A stretch of 64,000 bases of DNA from NCBI GenBank assembly GCA_018894105.1, contig CM032133.1, positions 18,366,501 through 18,430,500 of the forward strand, written 5' to 3'. Under the pieces are notes generated by a model. The model was not told where the DNA came from. It did no database searches and was given only the letters and a program-made list of their open reading frames with translations. The position numbers were made by a program, and so were the translations under genes. Source of the stretch: Jacaranda mimosifolia. Its lineage: Eukaryota; Streptophyta; Magnoliopsida; Lamiales; Bignoniaceae. Position 1 is the first letter of the stretch; every line of letters begins with the position of its first letter. Shown here in pieces: positions 48,172 to 59,141 of the stretch.

Positions 48172-48475
48172 GTGTTTAGTTATGTTTATTCGGAAACAAT
48201 ATTGTTTTGAGGAAACATAATTAAATATATCTCCATTTTCTTTTCAAAATATACATTCTTCAATATATACATATATATTATATATTTTATTATTGTTCTA
48301 ATATTAAAAAAAATCACTCAATTTCATTTTCACTTTAAAAATTTAACAAAAATATCTCCCCCAAAATATAAATAAATATACCAAAAAATAATTTTCATAT
48401 TATCTAATAATTTATTCTCTCAAAATACATAATAAACATATAATAAAATTACTCAAAAAAACATAACCCAACATT
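48172..48475. mobile_element. Small MITE-like segment
   Basis: The left GTGTTTAGTTATGTTT and right, reversed, ATGTTGGGTTATGTTT look like short terminal repeats around an AC/AT-rich centre. The target duplication is not clear. Confidence 0.4.
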
Positions 48476-48486
48476 GATTTGTCCCC

Positions 48487-48702
48487 ACGCCTCTTCTTGA
48501 TTTCCTTAAAAAAAGAAGAAGACACAAGAGGCGTGGCCTCTCTTGTGCTGTTTGATTACATGCAATAGGCCACGCCTCTTGGCCATTTAAAAGCCAAAAA
48601 AAAAAAAAACTGAAGAGGCGTGGCTGCGAGCCACGCCTCTAATTTTTTAATTAAAAAACAAAAATTATGGCATACCTAAAGGCGTGGCTGCGTGCCACGC
48701 TT
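48487..48702. repeat. GAGGCGTGGC hairpin repeats near the right end of the Mutator-like element
   Basis: The motif GAGGCGTGGC or its complement occurs at about 48485, 48528, 48570, 48615, 48631 and 48680. Sequence 48614-48640 is a perfect hairpin: AGAGGCGTGGCT, loop GCG, AGCCACGCCTCT. Related copies occur at the left end (46718-46727 and near 46770). Confidence 0.8.
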
Positions 48703-48859
48703 ACCATAGTTTTGAAATATTTTTAAGAATGCGGTAATTTTGTTAAAATTGAATTTTTTGACTATATTTTTATAAGTTAGCCAGTTATCCATGACCTTTC
48801 TTTTTTTCTCATGTGATAATATTTGAGAGCTTTCATCTTCTGTCTGGAAGGCATTTGAC

Positions 48860-48922
48860 ATGTTCGAGCTTTATATATATATATATATATGTTTGTGTGT
48901 GTGTCTGCGTGCGAGAGAGAGA
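48860..48922. repeat. Compound TA/TG/GA microsatellite
   Basis: A TA run, then TG repeats, then GAGAGA to about 48922. Short open frames across it are low-complexity artefacts. Confidence 0.6.
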
Positions 48923-49377
48923 GAGCAGTGCTACATTTTGTGGCATTTATGTTTTTGTCATTTTGTGTGGTACTCTCCCTGCATTCTCAAATATTCAAGC
49001 CAGCTGAAGCGCGCCGGACTTGTTCTCCTGAAAGAGGCCCAAGACCAGCCCACCAATAATGTGTGGCGAGGTGGGCTAATTTTATATCTTTTAAACGTTG
49101 CCATATTGGTCTTGAAAGAGAAAGGTATACGCGTCCAAGAAGCGGCACATGACTAGTCCTGATCGGCTTTTTCCCGTTAGAAAAAGAAGTATTAAATTAT
49201 ATTTTTTGAAATAATTTTTGAAGGGGCGTACACGTACTCCAAAACTAAGAGAATCTTTATAATTCACTTTTTAGCCCAAAATACACACCAAACAGAAGGT
49301 CCTATTTCCAACCCATGACTTTTACACCAACTATTAAATTATTGAACTTTTTTAATATAAATCATGATCCAATGGTC
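48923..49377. other. Intergenic DNA, no gene recognised
   Basis: Mixed-composition sequence. An open frame around 49010-49156 has no recognisable domain. Confidence 0.4.
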
Positions 49378-49385
49378 CACAACTG

Positions 49386-49789
49386 TATGATTATAAATGG
49401 ATATTCAAAAATTTATTTACCATTCGCATTCGTATCTGTTTATATAAAATTTATCAACACCCATTTAAAGTGAATATTATCTGTACTTGATTAGTAGATA
49501 TCCAATTATAAATGGATATGGATATGATAAATGCGTATTCGATCTGTTTAATATTCGCTCTAAATATATATTTATTAAATAATATATTATATATTTTTCA
49601 ATAAAAATTTCATAACCACATATGTGTATATATATATAAATTATAATTGAAGAATTGGGACAAAAAAAGAATAAATTTAAAAAAATATTGTAATATAGAC
49701 AAAAAATTGAAGATTAAAGTTAATCAACATAATTATTGTTGGTTGACTTTATAATTGATATACTAAAATGCCATTATTATTATTATTAT

Positions 49790-49827
<38 letters not shown>

Positions 49828-50239
49828 ATCATAATCAATTATAAAGTCAATTATTAATTAGAAATTATGCTATTTATTTGATTGCATTCTTTTTAATAAA
49901 ATTGTATAGTTCTTTCTATTAATTAAAATATGTATTTGTTATAGGTTTATAGATTCACGTATTTGGATATTCATAAATAGATATCTAAATAATTATCATC
50001 AAATATGAATATAAAAAAAAATAATTCAAATATGGATAAGTTTAATCAAATATAAATATATTTGAATAGTTATAATCGAATATAGATGTATCCGAATTCG
50101 ATCGATATTCGACAGATATGAATTTGCATATCATTCTTAAATATTCATCAAATCCATATCCGTATCCAAATATTCAAAAATTTAAATAAATATGAATATG
50201 AAAATAGTGTATCCGTTCTGTTTAATATTCATTTCCCTA
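49386..50239. mobile_element. hAT-like non-autonomous element with CACAACTG target duplication
   Basis: An 8-bp direct repeat CACAACTG flanks the segment (49378-49385 and 50240-50247). The ends TATGATTATAAATGGATATT and, reversed, TAGGGAAATGAATATT are imperfect inverted repeats. The interior consists of GATAT/ATTCG-rich sequence in inverted orientation. An ATT/AGT microsatellite (49772-49827) lies in the middle. Confidence 0.72.
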
Positions 50240-50281
50240 CACAACTGCAACCATTGGGGTCAACAGTTGCCATTGGGTTAA

Positions 50282-50675
50282 GAGGATGTTTGGGTGAGCT
50301 TATAAGCTCCTCAAAACATCTTATAAGATGCTTGAGAGCTTATAAGATAACAAAATGTGTTTAGTAGTTTTTTTTTTTAAAAAAAAAAGAGCTTATAAGT
50401 TTCTAAAATAAGATGTTATGAGCTTATAAGCTCTTTTTTAAAAAGTAAGGAGTTCCTAACTTATTTTGAATATCTTAATAAGTTAGCTTAATTTTGATCA
50501 TATTAAATACAAAATCGTCATTACTAACATCTTATAAACTCCAATATTTTATTTTATCCAAACACTTTAAAAACTTATTTTCAAAAAAAGATCTAACATC
50601 TTATAATCTCTAAAAATATTTTATAAGATATAAGAGCTTATAAGATATTTTAAATAAGTTTAGCCAAACACCCTC
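50282..50675. mobile_element. Tourist-like (PIF/Harbinger) MITE
   Basis: Terminal repeats GAGGATGTTTGGGTGAGCTT and, reversed, GAGGGTGTTTGGCTAAACTT, with a TAA target duplication (50279-50281 and 50676-50678). It is 394 bp, the usual MITE size. The interior has repeated AGCTTATAAG / CATCTTATAAG segments that can pair. Confidence 0.85.
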
Positions 50676-50678
50676 TAA

Positions 50679-53404
50679 ATCTAGTTGCAACAATATTAAT
50701 AGCATGTCTGCAAATTCCTTTTGTTTATTTAATATTAAATAATGATATAGGGTCTAATATTACTAGTCATCATGACAACTTTTATTTTTTAATAAAGATC
50801 CAATGATCCACATTTGTGGCCCGTTGAAATCTAAGTCTACTACTCTTTGAACTCATTTGTTTGGTGTATCTAGATTAAACATAATACATAATTAGGGTAA
50901 ATAGTTAATTTATTATGTGTTTTATGTATTTTATATAATATTTGTTTGAATATTTTAAATAATTTGATATTCAACTTTAATTGTTTATTTGTCATGACTA
51001 TCTTATTGGATAATATATATAATTTTCAAAAATATCCTCACATTTGCTAAACTTTCCCACCTATATTTTTAAGTAAGGGGCTAAAAAATCTTTTGAAAAT
51101 TTCAAGCTTATTTCCAACTTATGCGGGAAAATATATTACACTTCAGGAACTTGATACACAAATCAAGTTTGGCCTTAAATGTATGTTGGGCTATAGCTAT
51201 ATCATGAGCCATAAAAAATGAACAAAATATTGAAATTAAATTGAATTATGTATATATCAAATAATATAAAAGCAAGCAAATAAGCTCTTTAAATTTGGTA
51301 ACGGCCTACATTAATGGACCGTTTATCTAAAATGACCATCTACTTATATTATTTGAATTGTTGAGGCTGTTGGATTGTTTCGATCAATGACTAGAGAAAT
51401 TTCTAGCTACTGAAAAATAATACCTACGAACTTTTAAAAAGTTTTCCGAAAAGTTTCACCATAACTATGATCGCTAGCTCTTTCATTCATTTTTCACACA
51501 ATTCTCATTATCAGTCTCAATCTCTACCAATATTCGAACAATTCTCATTCTCATTATCTTTAAATTTGGTTGAGATTTGGATTTGAGGTTACAACTTGCA
51601 ATGCTTATAATTTTCAATAATTAACTTCTAAAGGTTTCAGCTTTTTTTGGTAACATTAATTAAATTGTTATATTATTTGCAATTGTATACTTTGCTTTGT
51701 GAATTTATAATTACAAATTTTTATTTATTTAAAAATATTAAATGTAAATCCATCGTGGTCCCTCCCTCCCTCCCTCCCTCCCTCCCTTCGAGTATTTCCA
51801 AGGAGTTTCTTCCCCTTCGCCTTCCCCTTCCCCTTCCCCTTCCCCTTATTATTATAATCCACCTATTCTGTCTCATACATATTATTTTGCATCCAACTTA
51901 AACTCTGGCACTGTAAAAGATTTGGACAACCATTCCTAGCTAGTTTATCTACAATATTTCTACGAACAATAGATAAAGAAAATTATTTAATCGAAGAAAA
52001 TCCAAATACACCTCCACACGATCATCCTATAGAATTAGATGTCGACATACCAACTGAAGTAAAAGCAATCTTCTTCATAAAAATAAAACTAGCAAGCTTG
52101 AGACTTCTTTAAATTAGCATGAGAAGTGAGAACAAGTTAAATGTCTTATTTGCAAAATAATTTTTTAAATTTGCAAATGGTAGTGATATATTATTTAAAA
52201 AGAAGAAAAATCATCTTACTCCTACTACACCAAAATATTGTTTATACTTAAAATACCTCTATGAGATCGAAAGTAAATTTACATAAGTTTTTAAAATTTC
52301 ATCCATAATTAACGTGTGTGACTCCTTCTCCCTATTAACTCTTTCTCTCTCTCATCTCTATAACCCGTTCCCCTACTACTAACTCTTCATCTCTCCAGTC
52401 TCTATAAGTCATTCCCCCCACTAATTCTCCATCTTCTCACTACTCATACATTTTTCAATAGGTTCTAACTGCATGGTTAATTTGAAATTTTGGGCAAAAT
52501 AATTAATTTTTATGTATTATTATTTCAATCAACAAAGTTAGATTAATAACTAATTTCATAATTTCCTTATGATTGGAAAAATACTTGGTTACAGGAATTT
52601 TTTTTATTTAATAGTGTCTTTCCTATAGAGTTTTGTATAACTTTTTAATTATATTATGATGACAAAAAAAAAATTATTATATAATTTATCCATAAATTTT
52701 TATTATACTAAATGGAAAATTTTCAAATTAAAAAATATTTATGCATGCAAGGACCGCATACGATGATCACTAGTAATACTTAATAGAAAGATGGTTATAA
52801 ACAATTAATATAAACAAGAAATTTTTACTTTATGAACTAAATTTTTTATTTTAACTTCAAAATTTTCTTTAACATATGTTGAGAGGTTGAGGCAATTGCC
52901 ACTATATTTGTAGTATTGCGCATTAATGGATGGAGATTTTGTTTTTCAAAGAATGATTGAATTCGCATTTCTTAATCATCCACGCAGCACAAAAAAAATC
53001 CATTTAACAAGCCATAGTCGATTGTTGCAATTATTAGAATATTAACAATAAAATTTTGCTTATTTATTTTGATATGCAATTAATAATACTAAAGCAGTTG
53101 ACTATTTAATTCAAGAAATAAACTAATGTTTGATGAAAAATGCTTTCATGTTTCATATATTTATAATATTATGCATTTTTGAATTCAAGATGGTTTATCT
53201 GCTGTACACCCTTATTAGACAAAATTAGAGTTGTTTTACACACATCACGACTCAACCACAAAACTCAAAAGTATATGCGCCTAGTTCAAAATAAAATAAA
53301 ATGAAATGGACTTCAAATTTTCATATCTTGAGGTGAAAGAAATTCAACTTATAGAATGTAAATAGTGCACATCGATATGCATGCATAATTATATCTATCA
53401 ATCA
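50679..53404. other. Intergenic DNA with simple repeats; no gene
   Basis: (CCCT)n at 51760-51787 and (CCCCTT)n at 51811-51847. A segment at about 52225-52450 (ACACCAAAATATTGTTTATA, AAAATTTCATCCATAA, then CT-rich) resembles 40-210 at the start of the window and may be a dispersed repeat. Otherwise nothing is recognised. Confidence 0.45.
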
Positions 53405-54347
53405 ATCTACCTACACTATTATATATAGCACAACAATGTGGAACCTATAATTGCACAATTTTAGTCAAATTCTGAATTCTCATAATTTTGAGTTTTTTTA
53501 GTTATATTTAAAAATTAGTTGTTAATTATTAAATTTGATATTATTTATTCCATTTAAAGATATCTAAATTTTGAAATCATTTTCTTGATTGGAACAAATC
53601 TTTTTTTATTCACCGATCATATCAGAAAATAATTGCATTGTATTTAGAAAATCTCATTTATTTCTACCTCAATATATGGAAGATTTCTTAATCATTCAAA
53701 TTCTATAATTCAATAAGTTTTTCATAACTTTTTTCTTATCATTAATAACTAATTTATTTCTATACCGTTATATATAGAATACTTTGAAGGTCATTTTATT
53801 AATATTCTCAATTCTCCAACATTTTTTTCCTCTTTCTCTTTGCATGCCTCACTATTTCATTTCTTAGTTTATTAATTTTTTATTTTTTTCACTCATTTGA
53901 TTTTATTTTTGTTCGTTTAGCTTTGTTATATTACATGATGAAATTAAGAGATTTTGGAATTTTACTATCTATAATTTTTTCATCAACCATGAATAGAGTC
54001 TATCATTTAGTTTTTATTTTTTATTAAATTTTGATATTATTTATATCTTTTTATTTACTACTTAGTTCAAGTTATCAATTAGTTTATTTAATTTTTATTT
54101 TTTAAAATTCTATTTTTGTTTATTTAATTTTACAATTTTACAAAAAGAGATATACTCATTGTTTTTAATATTTTTGTAATTTATTTATTTTTTAATAGCT
54201 ATTTTTTTTCTTAAGTTACTAGGATGTGCCTAGTGCGATGCACTGAAAATAATTTTGAAATAATTATAATATTAAATATATAATTTTTATATAATTTTAT
54301 TTCAATATTGAAATTATTTTCTATGCCTCCTACCAAGCACATGCTAG
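53405..54347 (+). mobile_element. Helitron-like element A
   Basis: A possible 5' end, TCTACCTACACTATTATATA, and a 3' end, AAGCACATGCTAG followed by T, bound 943 bp. The 3' tail matches other CTAG-T ends in this window. No Rep/helicase coding is seen. The 3' end overlaps element B, so the exact history is unclear. Confidence 0.4.
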
Positions 54348-55445
54348 TTATAATATTAATTAAAGTAGTTATTTATATTTAAAATTAAATTGATATAAAA
54401 TATAAATAAAAAAATTCATATTTTTTCAAATAAATTAATAATAAAGTATTCTTAAAATTAGTTCTAAGGGTAAAAAAATCTGACTGCTTGCTACTGCTCA
54501 TCATCCTTAGTCACTATATACTCAAGTAAATATCTTTATCAAAATTTGATTAGAATCACCAAGTTTCATTGATATATACAAATAATTTCCCACTTATTTA
54601 CATATATTAATATTTAAATAATTTTTTTCTTGATTGTTACAATAAAGTGAATAATCATAAAGTGGACGAACATTATTGAATATGTGTTTAATTAATAAAA
54701 ATATATTATTATAATTAAGTAAATTGTCTATCCCACAAAGCTCATAAATTAAATATATCACAAGATAATATCTTTAAATAACAAAAAGGAACAAACCTTG
54801 TGATTCTGATGTAAATCAATCACAAATATTTAACATTTTTCTTGATTCTGTTTGCTTCTCAATATTCCCTTTACCTTGCACATAATTACATCAATACTTA
54901 AAGTCAATTAATTCCACATAACGAACAAAACATACAATTAGAACCTTAATAACAAAATCAATTGAAGAATATAACTAAATAGCAATATCTTTTATTTACT
55001 TACATAGAAAAATTCTTATAGAGATACTTGGTAATTTCTCTTCTTCAAGTTGTTAAATTGGAAGATTGAATGAGAGTTACTTGAAACTTGGATGTGTTCG
55101 CAATTTTTAAATTGTATTTAGGAGTATAAAGTATAAGAGTTTTAATACATCTAAACATCTTTGATATTATCTCATCAATATATACAATATCATATAGATA
55201 ATATCAAGTCCTCTACTAGATAAAGATTATGAAATATTATCAAATACATTTTGAATTTCGGATGAAAGAAAATTAGAGATAAGATATAATTATGTCGGTT
55301 ACTGATAATAATTAAAAACTAATAATTTTTAATTAAATTAAAATACTTAAAATTCTAAGAATTTGACATTTGGCAAAAATTACACAATTAGAATCAAATT
55401 TGTACAATTAGATAAGCACAAAACTGTGATATATAATAGTATAGA
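54219..55445 (-). mobile_element. Helitron-like element B (minus orientation)
   Basis: On the minus strand it begins TCTATACTATTATATATCAC and ends GTGCATCGCACTAGGCACAT then CCTAG, followed by T. A GTGC-ATC-GCAC hairpin sits about 10 bases before the CTAG end, which is the Helitron 3' signature. The first ~90 bases match the + strand at 58623 onward. It is non-coding. Confidence 0.58.
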
Positions 55446-55881
55446 TTAGTATAGTTGTTAAATTCAATTTGAGAATCTCTTTTCTATTCATCGAATTTTG
55501 TAGGATGAGATCTATTCTTTGATTTTAACATTTTTAGAATTTTGAATTTTTTAATATTTATAATTATAAAAGCCAGTCAGTTTTTATTTCTTACTCATAT
55601 AAATGAAATTATGTATGTATAAATATGTATAATTCGAACTCTTCTCAAAAAGTTTGTATACTACTTCTTCAATATATATTTTTTAAATCAATCTTGATCT
55701 ATTTGAAAAAATTATGAGATGGTAGTATCAATAGAAAATACAACCATTAATTTTTTAAGTTATAATTTAATTCATCAAAATATATAGAACTTTATTTATT
55801 TATTTATTTATTTATTTAAATTTCAATTTTCTTGAAAGGTTAACAACTTCTTTTGTTATTCACTTTTTTTTTACTATATTA

Positions 55882-57738
55882 GGGTTAATTACCCAGAACC
55901 CCCCTAAGGTTTGGCCCATTACCCAAAAAACTAAAGATTTGATAAAATTACAAATACCCCCCTGAGGTTTTGCTCTGTCTTACATTTTTGAAAATTCGTT
56001 AGCCTCTATCCAAAAAAATACTGACGTCATCAAAAAATTTGCATGAAAATTCGAAAATGCCCTATAGTTACTATTATGGTTAATTTTAAGACAAAATTAC
56101 CATTGGACCTATTTGTGATATTTTTCATACCACAAGGGAGTAATTTTAACATTATTTAAATTACACATAATAAATTTAAGTACATTTTATTATTAATAAA
56201 ATTTCATAAATAGTGAATAATCTTTAAGTTTAAGTGAAATGATCTAATTAAGTTTAATTAGACTATTTATTAATTAAAAAAAGAAAATTAGTAAAAACCT
56301 GAACAAAAAAATATTAAATTCATCTCTTAAATAAAATAGCTTTTATAATTTTAGATTACATAATGATTAGTGATATCAAAATAATAGTTACAATTAAAAT
56401 AATTTAATTAGATTAAGTTGAAATTATTTATTAATTAAGAAATAAAATAAGTAAAATATAAAAAACAAAATTAAAAATTTATTATCTTATATAACCATAA
56501 TTTAATAATTTTAAATTATATATTCTATAATATTAAAATAAGAACACATCTAAAATAATATAATTAAATTTAGTTGAATTTATTTATTAATAAAAATGAA
56601 AAATGAAAAATGAAAAAAATTATTATCTAACTTACTAATAATTAATTAATTAATTAATTAAAAATAATAAAAATCTAACATTTTAAAAAATATTAAATAG
56701 TGACAAACATCTAAAATAATTTATATACATAATTTAATTGATTTAATTATATTAAATGGAAAATGTATTTATTAATTGAATTACATATTATATAATATTA
56801 AAATAATGAACATATATGAAATAATTTAACCAAATGAATTGTTAAAATAATAATCATATCTAAAAAAAATAAATTATTTAAATAATGAATACATCTAATT
56901 AAAAATAAGATAAATTTTTTAAATATTTTATTAATTCAGAATAAATAGGTAAAAATTATATATTTTAATTAAGTTTTTAATTAATTAATAAAAAGAAATA
57001 TTATATTCTAAAAATACACCTCCACCTCCACCTCCACCCCCACCCAGCCCCCATTTTCTTCCCTCGCCCCCCCCCCACCCCTCCCTTTGTTCTGTCGACC
57101 ATAGCTGGTCGGCGACTACTGCCGATGGTGGCATGGTAGTTGAGAACCCACCATAGCTGCCTTGCCCTGCCCAAGTCGACGTTGCTTTGCTGCCATGGCC
57201 AGATCTAGCCCCTGCTAGATCGAGCCAGTAGGGGGCTTGGGGTGGGGTGGGGTAGGTAGGGGGTTGAGTTGGGTTCAGGGTGGGATGGGGTTGTGTATGT
57301 GTATATATATGCTATATATATGTATATTATATATATTAAGTATATGTATAAATATAAATATATATGTATATATATTGACTAATATATACGATATTGTATT
57401 ATATATGCATATATATAATTATTTCATAATTTATATTTTTTTATTAATGATTTTAGTGTAATTTTGCAATTTTATTACCTGATGTTACTTTTGTTATTTT
57501 CATAAAACTTCATGGGTGTTTTAGTTATTTTGTATTATTAAGGTCATTTTAGTCTTTGTGCATTTTTTTCTTTTGCTTTTCTTCTGATATATTCAATGAA
57601 GGGTAAATTAGTCATTTTGCAAAAATTATTTGACTTAATGGTTGATCGTCAGTTTTAGGGAGGTATTTGTAATTTTGTAAAACCTTTGAACCTTGTTGTA
57701 ATTAGGCCAAACATCGGGGAGGTTTGGGTAATTAACCC
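55882..57738. mobile_element. Mutator-like or related terminal-repeat element with GC-rich centre
   Basis: Ends GGGTTAATTACCCAGAACCC and, reversed, GGGTTAATTACCCAAACCTC, with extended similarity (TTACAAATACC, C-rich blocks) for about 100 bp. Flanking TATATTA is found on both sides (55875-55881, 57739-57745), which is 7 bp rather than the usual 9. The GC-rich centre (57016-57300) has CCATGG-type and G-tract sequence. No coding is recognised. Confidence 0.78.
57016..57300. repeat. GC-rich, G-tract-rich centre of the terminal-repeat element
   Basis: Contains (CCACCT)n (57022-57043), a C-run near 57067, GCTGCCATGGCC near 57189 and a long series of GGGG tracts (57233-57290). It parallels 30616-30935 and 15380-15560 in position and style. 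Confidence 0.6.
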
Positions 57739-57756
57739 TATATTAATATATAAAGA

Positions 57757-58069
57757 TCTAACTATATATATACACAAAGAAATTTTGCTAATAAACATAA
57801 TAATTCATTTTTTCTATTTTTTTTACATTCTAATTTAATCATCATATCTCTCATTCCTTCCTATTTTAAAATAATTTTGAGTTTATAATTACTTTATTAA
57901 TCTATTATTATTTTTAACTATCATTAGTGATGTGACACTTCTTTTTCTTCGCTCGATAACTATGCAATGAATCAAAGTAAAACGTTATCTTATTAACTTA
58001 AACTCTAATTTCAATTTTCATTTTATAGATTTATTTTGATTCTTTAATTATTTTTATTTTTATTTATTA

Positions 58070-58100
<31 letters not shown>

Positions 58101-58621
58101 TTATCTTTACTATCGTAGTTTGGTCTTGACTTGGTTGATCTTTAACCAAAATTAAAACAACATAATATTCTTTTAATTTTTATATATCGAGTAGTCTTTC
58201 TAACAATTCCTATTAATCTTGTGCTCTATAATTCTCATATATTTTTATTTTCTAATGCAACTATCTTTTAGTTTTTTGTTGCATAATATTTTCTTCTTTT
58301 TTTGATAAATTATAATCTTACTCATAGAATTTTATTTTTAGAAGTTGTGAATTTTTTTAACTTCCTAATGAATAATTTTAATATTTTTTTTTCATTACAT
58401 CATGTATATATAAGATTTCATATTCTTTGATGTCTTTCCATGTTCAAGCTTTTACATGCTAAATTTTGATATGTTGGACTAATATCTAATTTTATTCATT
58501 ACTTGCCCATTTTTAACAATATTTTTATTTTTATATTATTTTTTAATTATGTCTATAATTTATAATAACATTAATATATAGTATTTTCAAAAATGCATGC
58601 ATAGCACGGGCATGATGCTAG
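57757..58621 (+). mobile_element. Helitron-like element E
   Basis: A possible 5' end TCTAACTATATATATACAC and a 3' end GCATAGCACGGGCATGATG followed by CTAG at 58618-58621, then T. The 3' end is convincing; the 5' end is only a resemblance. Confidence 0.38.
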
Positions 58622-59141
58622 TACTATTATATATAGTACAATTTTGTACTTATCTAATTGTGCAATTTTGATTCTAATTGTATAATTTTGGCCAAATGTC
58701 AAATTTTTAAATTTTTGAGTTTTTTTATTCAATTGAAAATTTTTCATTGGTTATTTATTTACTTTTATATTTTATTTTAATACAATCAACTTATCCATTA
58801 TAACTACAATATCATATTGTGTTGACCCAAAATTGCAATATAGATAATTTCCATCTCACAAGATAATTCAAAAAATATCTATATATAATCATATTTTTAT
58901 CTCACTACAAAAGTTTATAATTTAAAAAATATTTTATGAACACCATATTAAGTAGTCTCATCACAAAATTCTATCTTATAAATTTAATTTATCACAAGAT
59001 TTGATAAATATATTATTTATTTTATATTATTCTTTTTACATTTTATTTCCATGTCATTCATTGTACAATTCTATATTTTTAGTTGTAGGACCTCTTTCCC
59101 AAATTAGCATAATATTAATAATATTTTTTTCTTTTTAATTA
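58622..59141 (+). mobile_element. 5' part of a Helitron-like element (C)
   Basis: TACTATTATATATAGTACAA followed by TTATCTAATTGTGCAATTTT and GGCCAAATGTCAAAT matches the 5' part of element B closely. Its 3' end may be the one at 63730. The segment in between is a different kind of sequence. Confidence 0.45.

Larger units (their letters stand above)
46628..48782. mobile_element. Non-autonomous Mutator-like element with perfect 9-bp target duplication
   Basis: Terminal inverted repeats of about 110 bp: left GGCTAATTTACAAAAATATA, right reversed GGCTAACTTATAAAAATATA. Both continue through TTTTAACAA..ACCGCAT to GGCACGCAGCCACGCC. The target duplication AGTTATCCA is perfect (46619-46627, 48783-48791). 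A GAGGCGTGGC motif is repeated near both ends. The element contains a hAT-type MITE (47132-47834) and another MITE-like segment (about 48172-48475). No transposase is encoded. It lies about 260 bp after the LIKE-COV stop codon. Confidence 0.9.

Noticed and set aside
50679..53404. Short open frames between the Tourist-like MITE and the Helitron-like cluster
   Set aside because: They are low-complexity or simple-repeat derived, and no splice-linked coding structure is seen.
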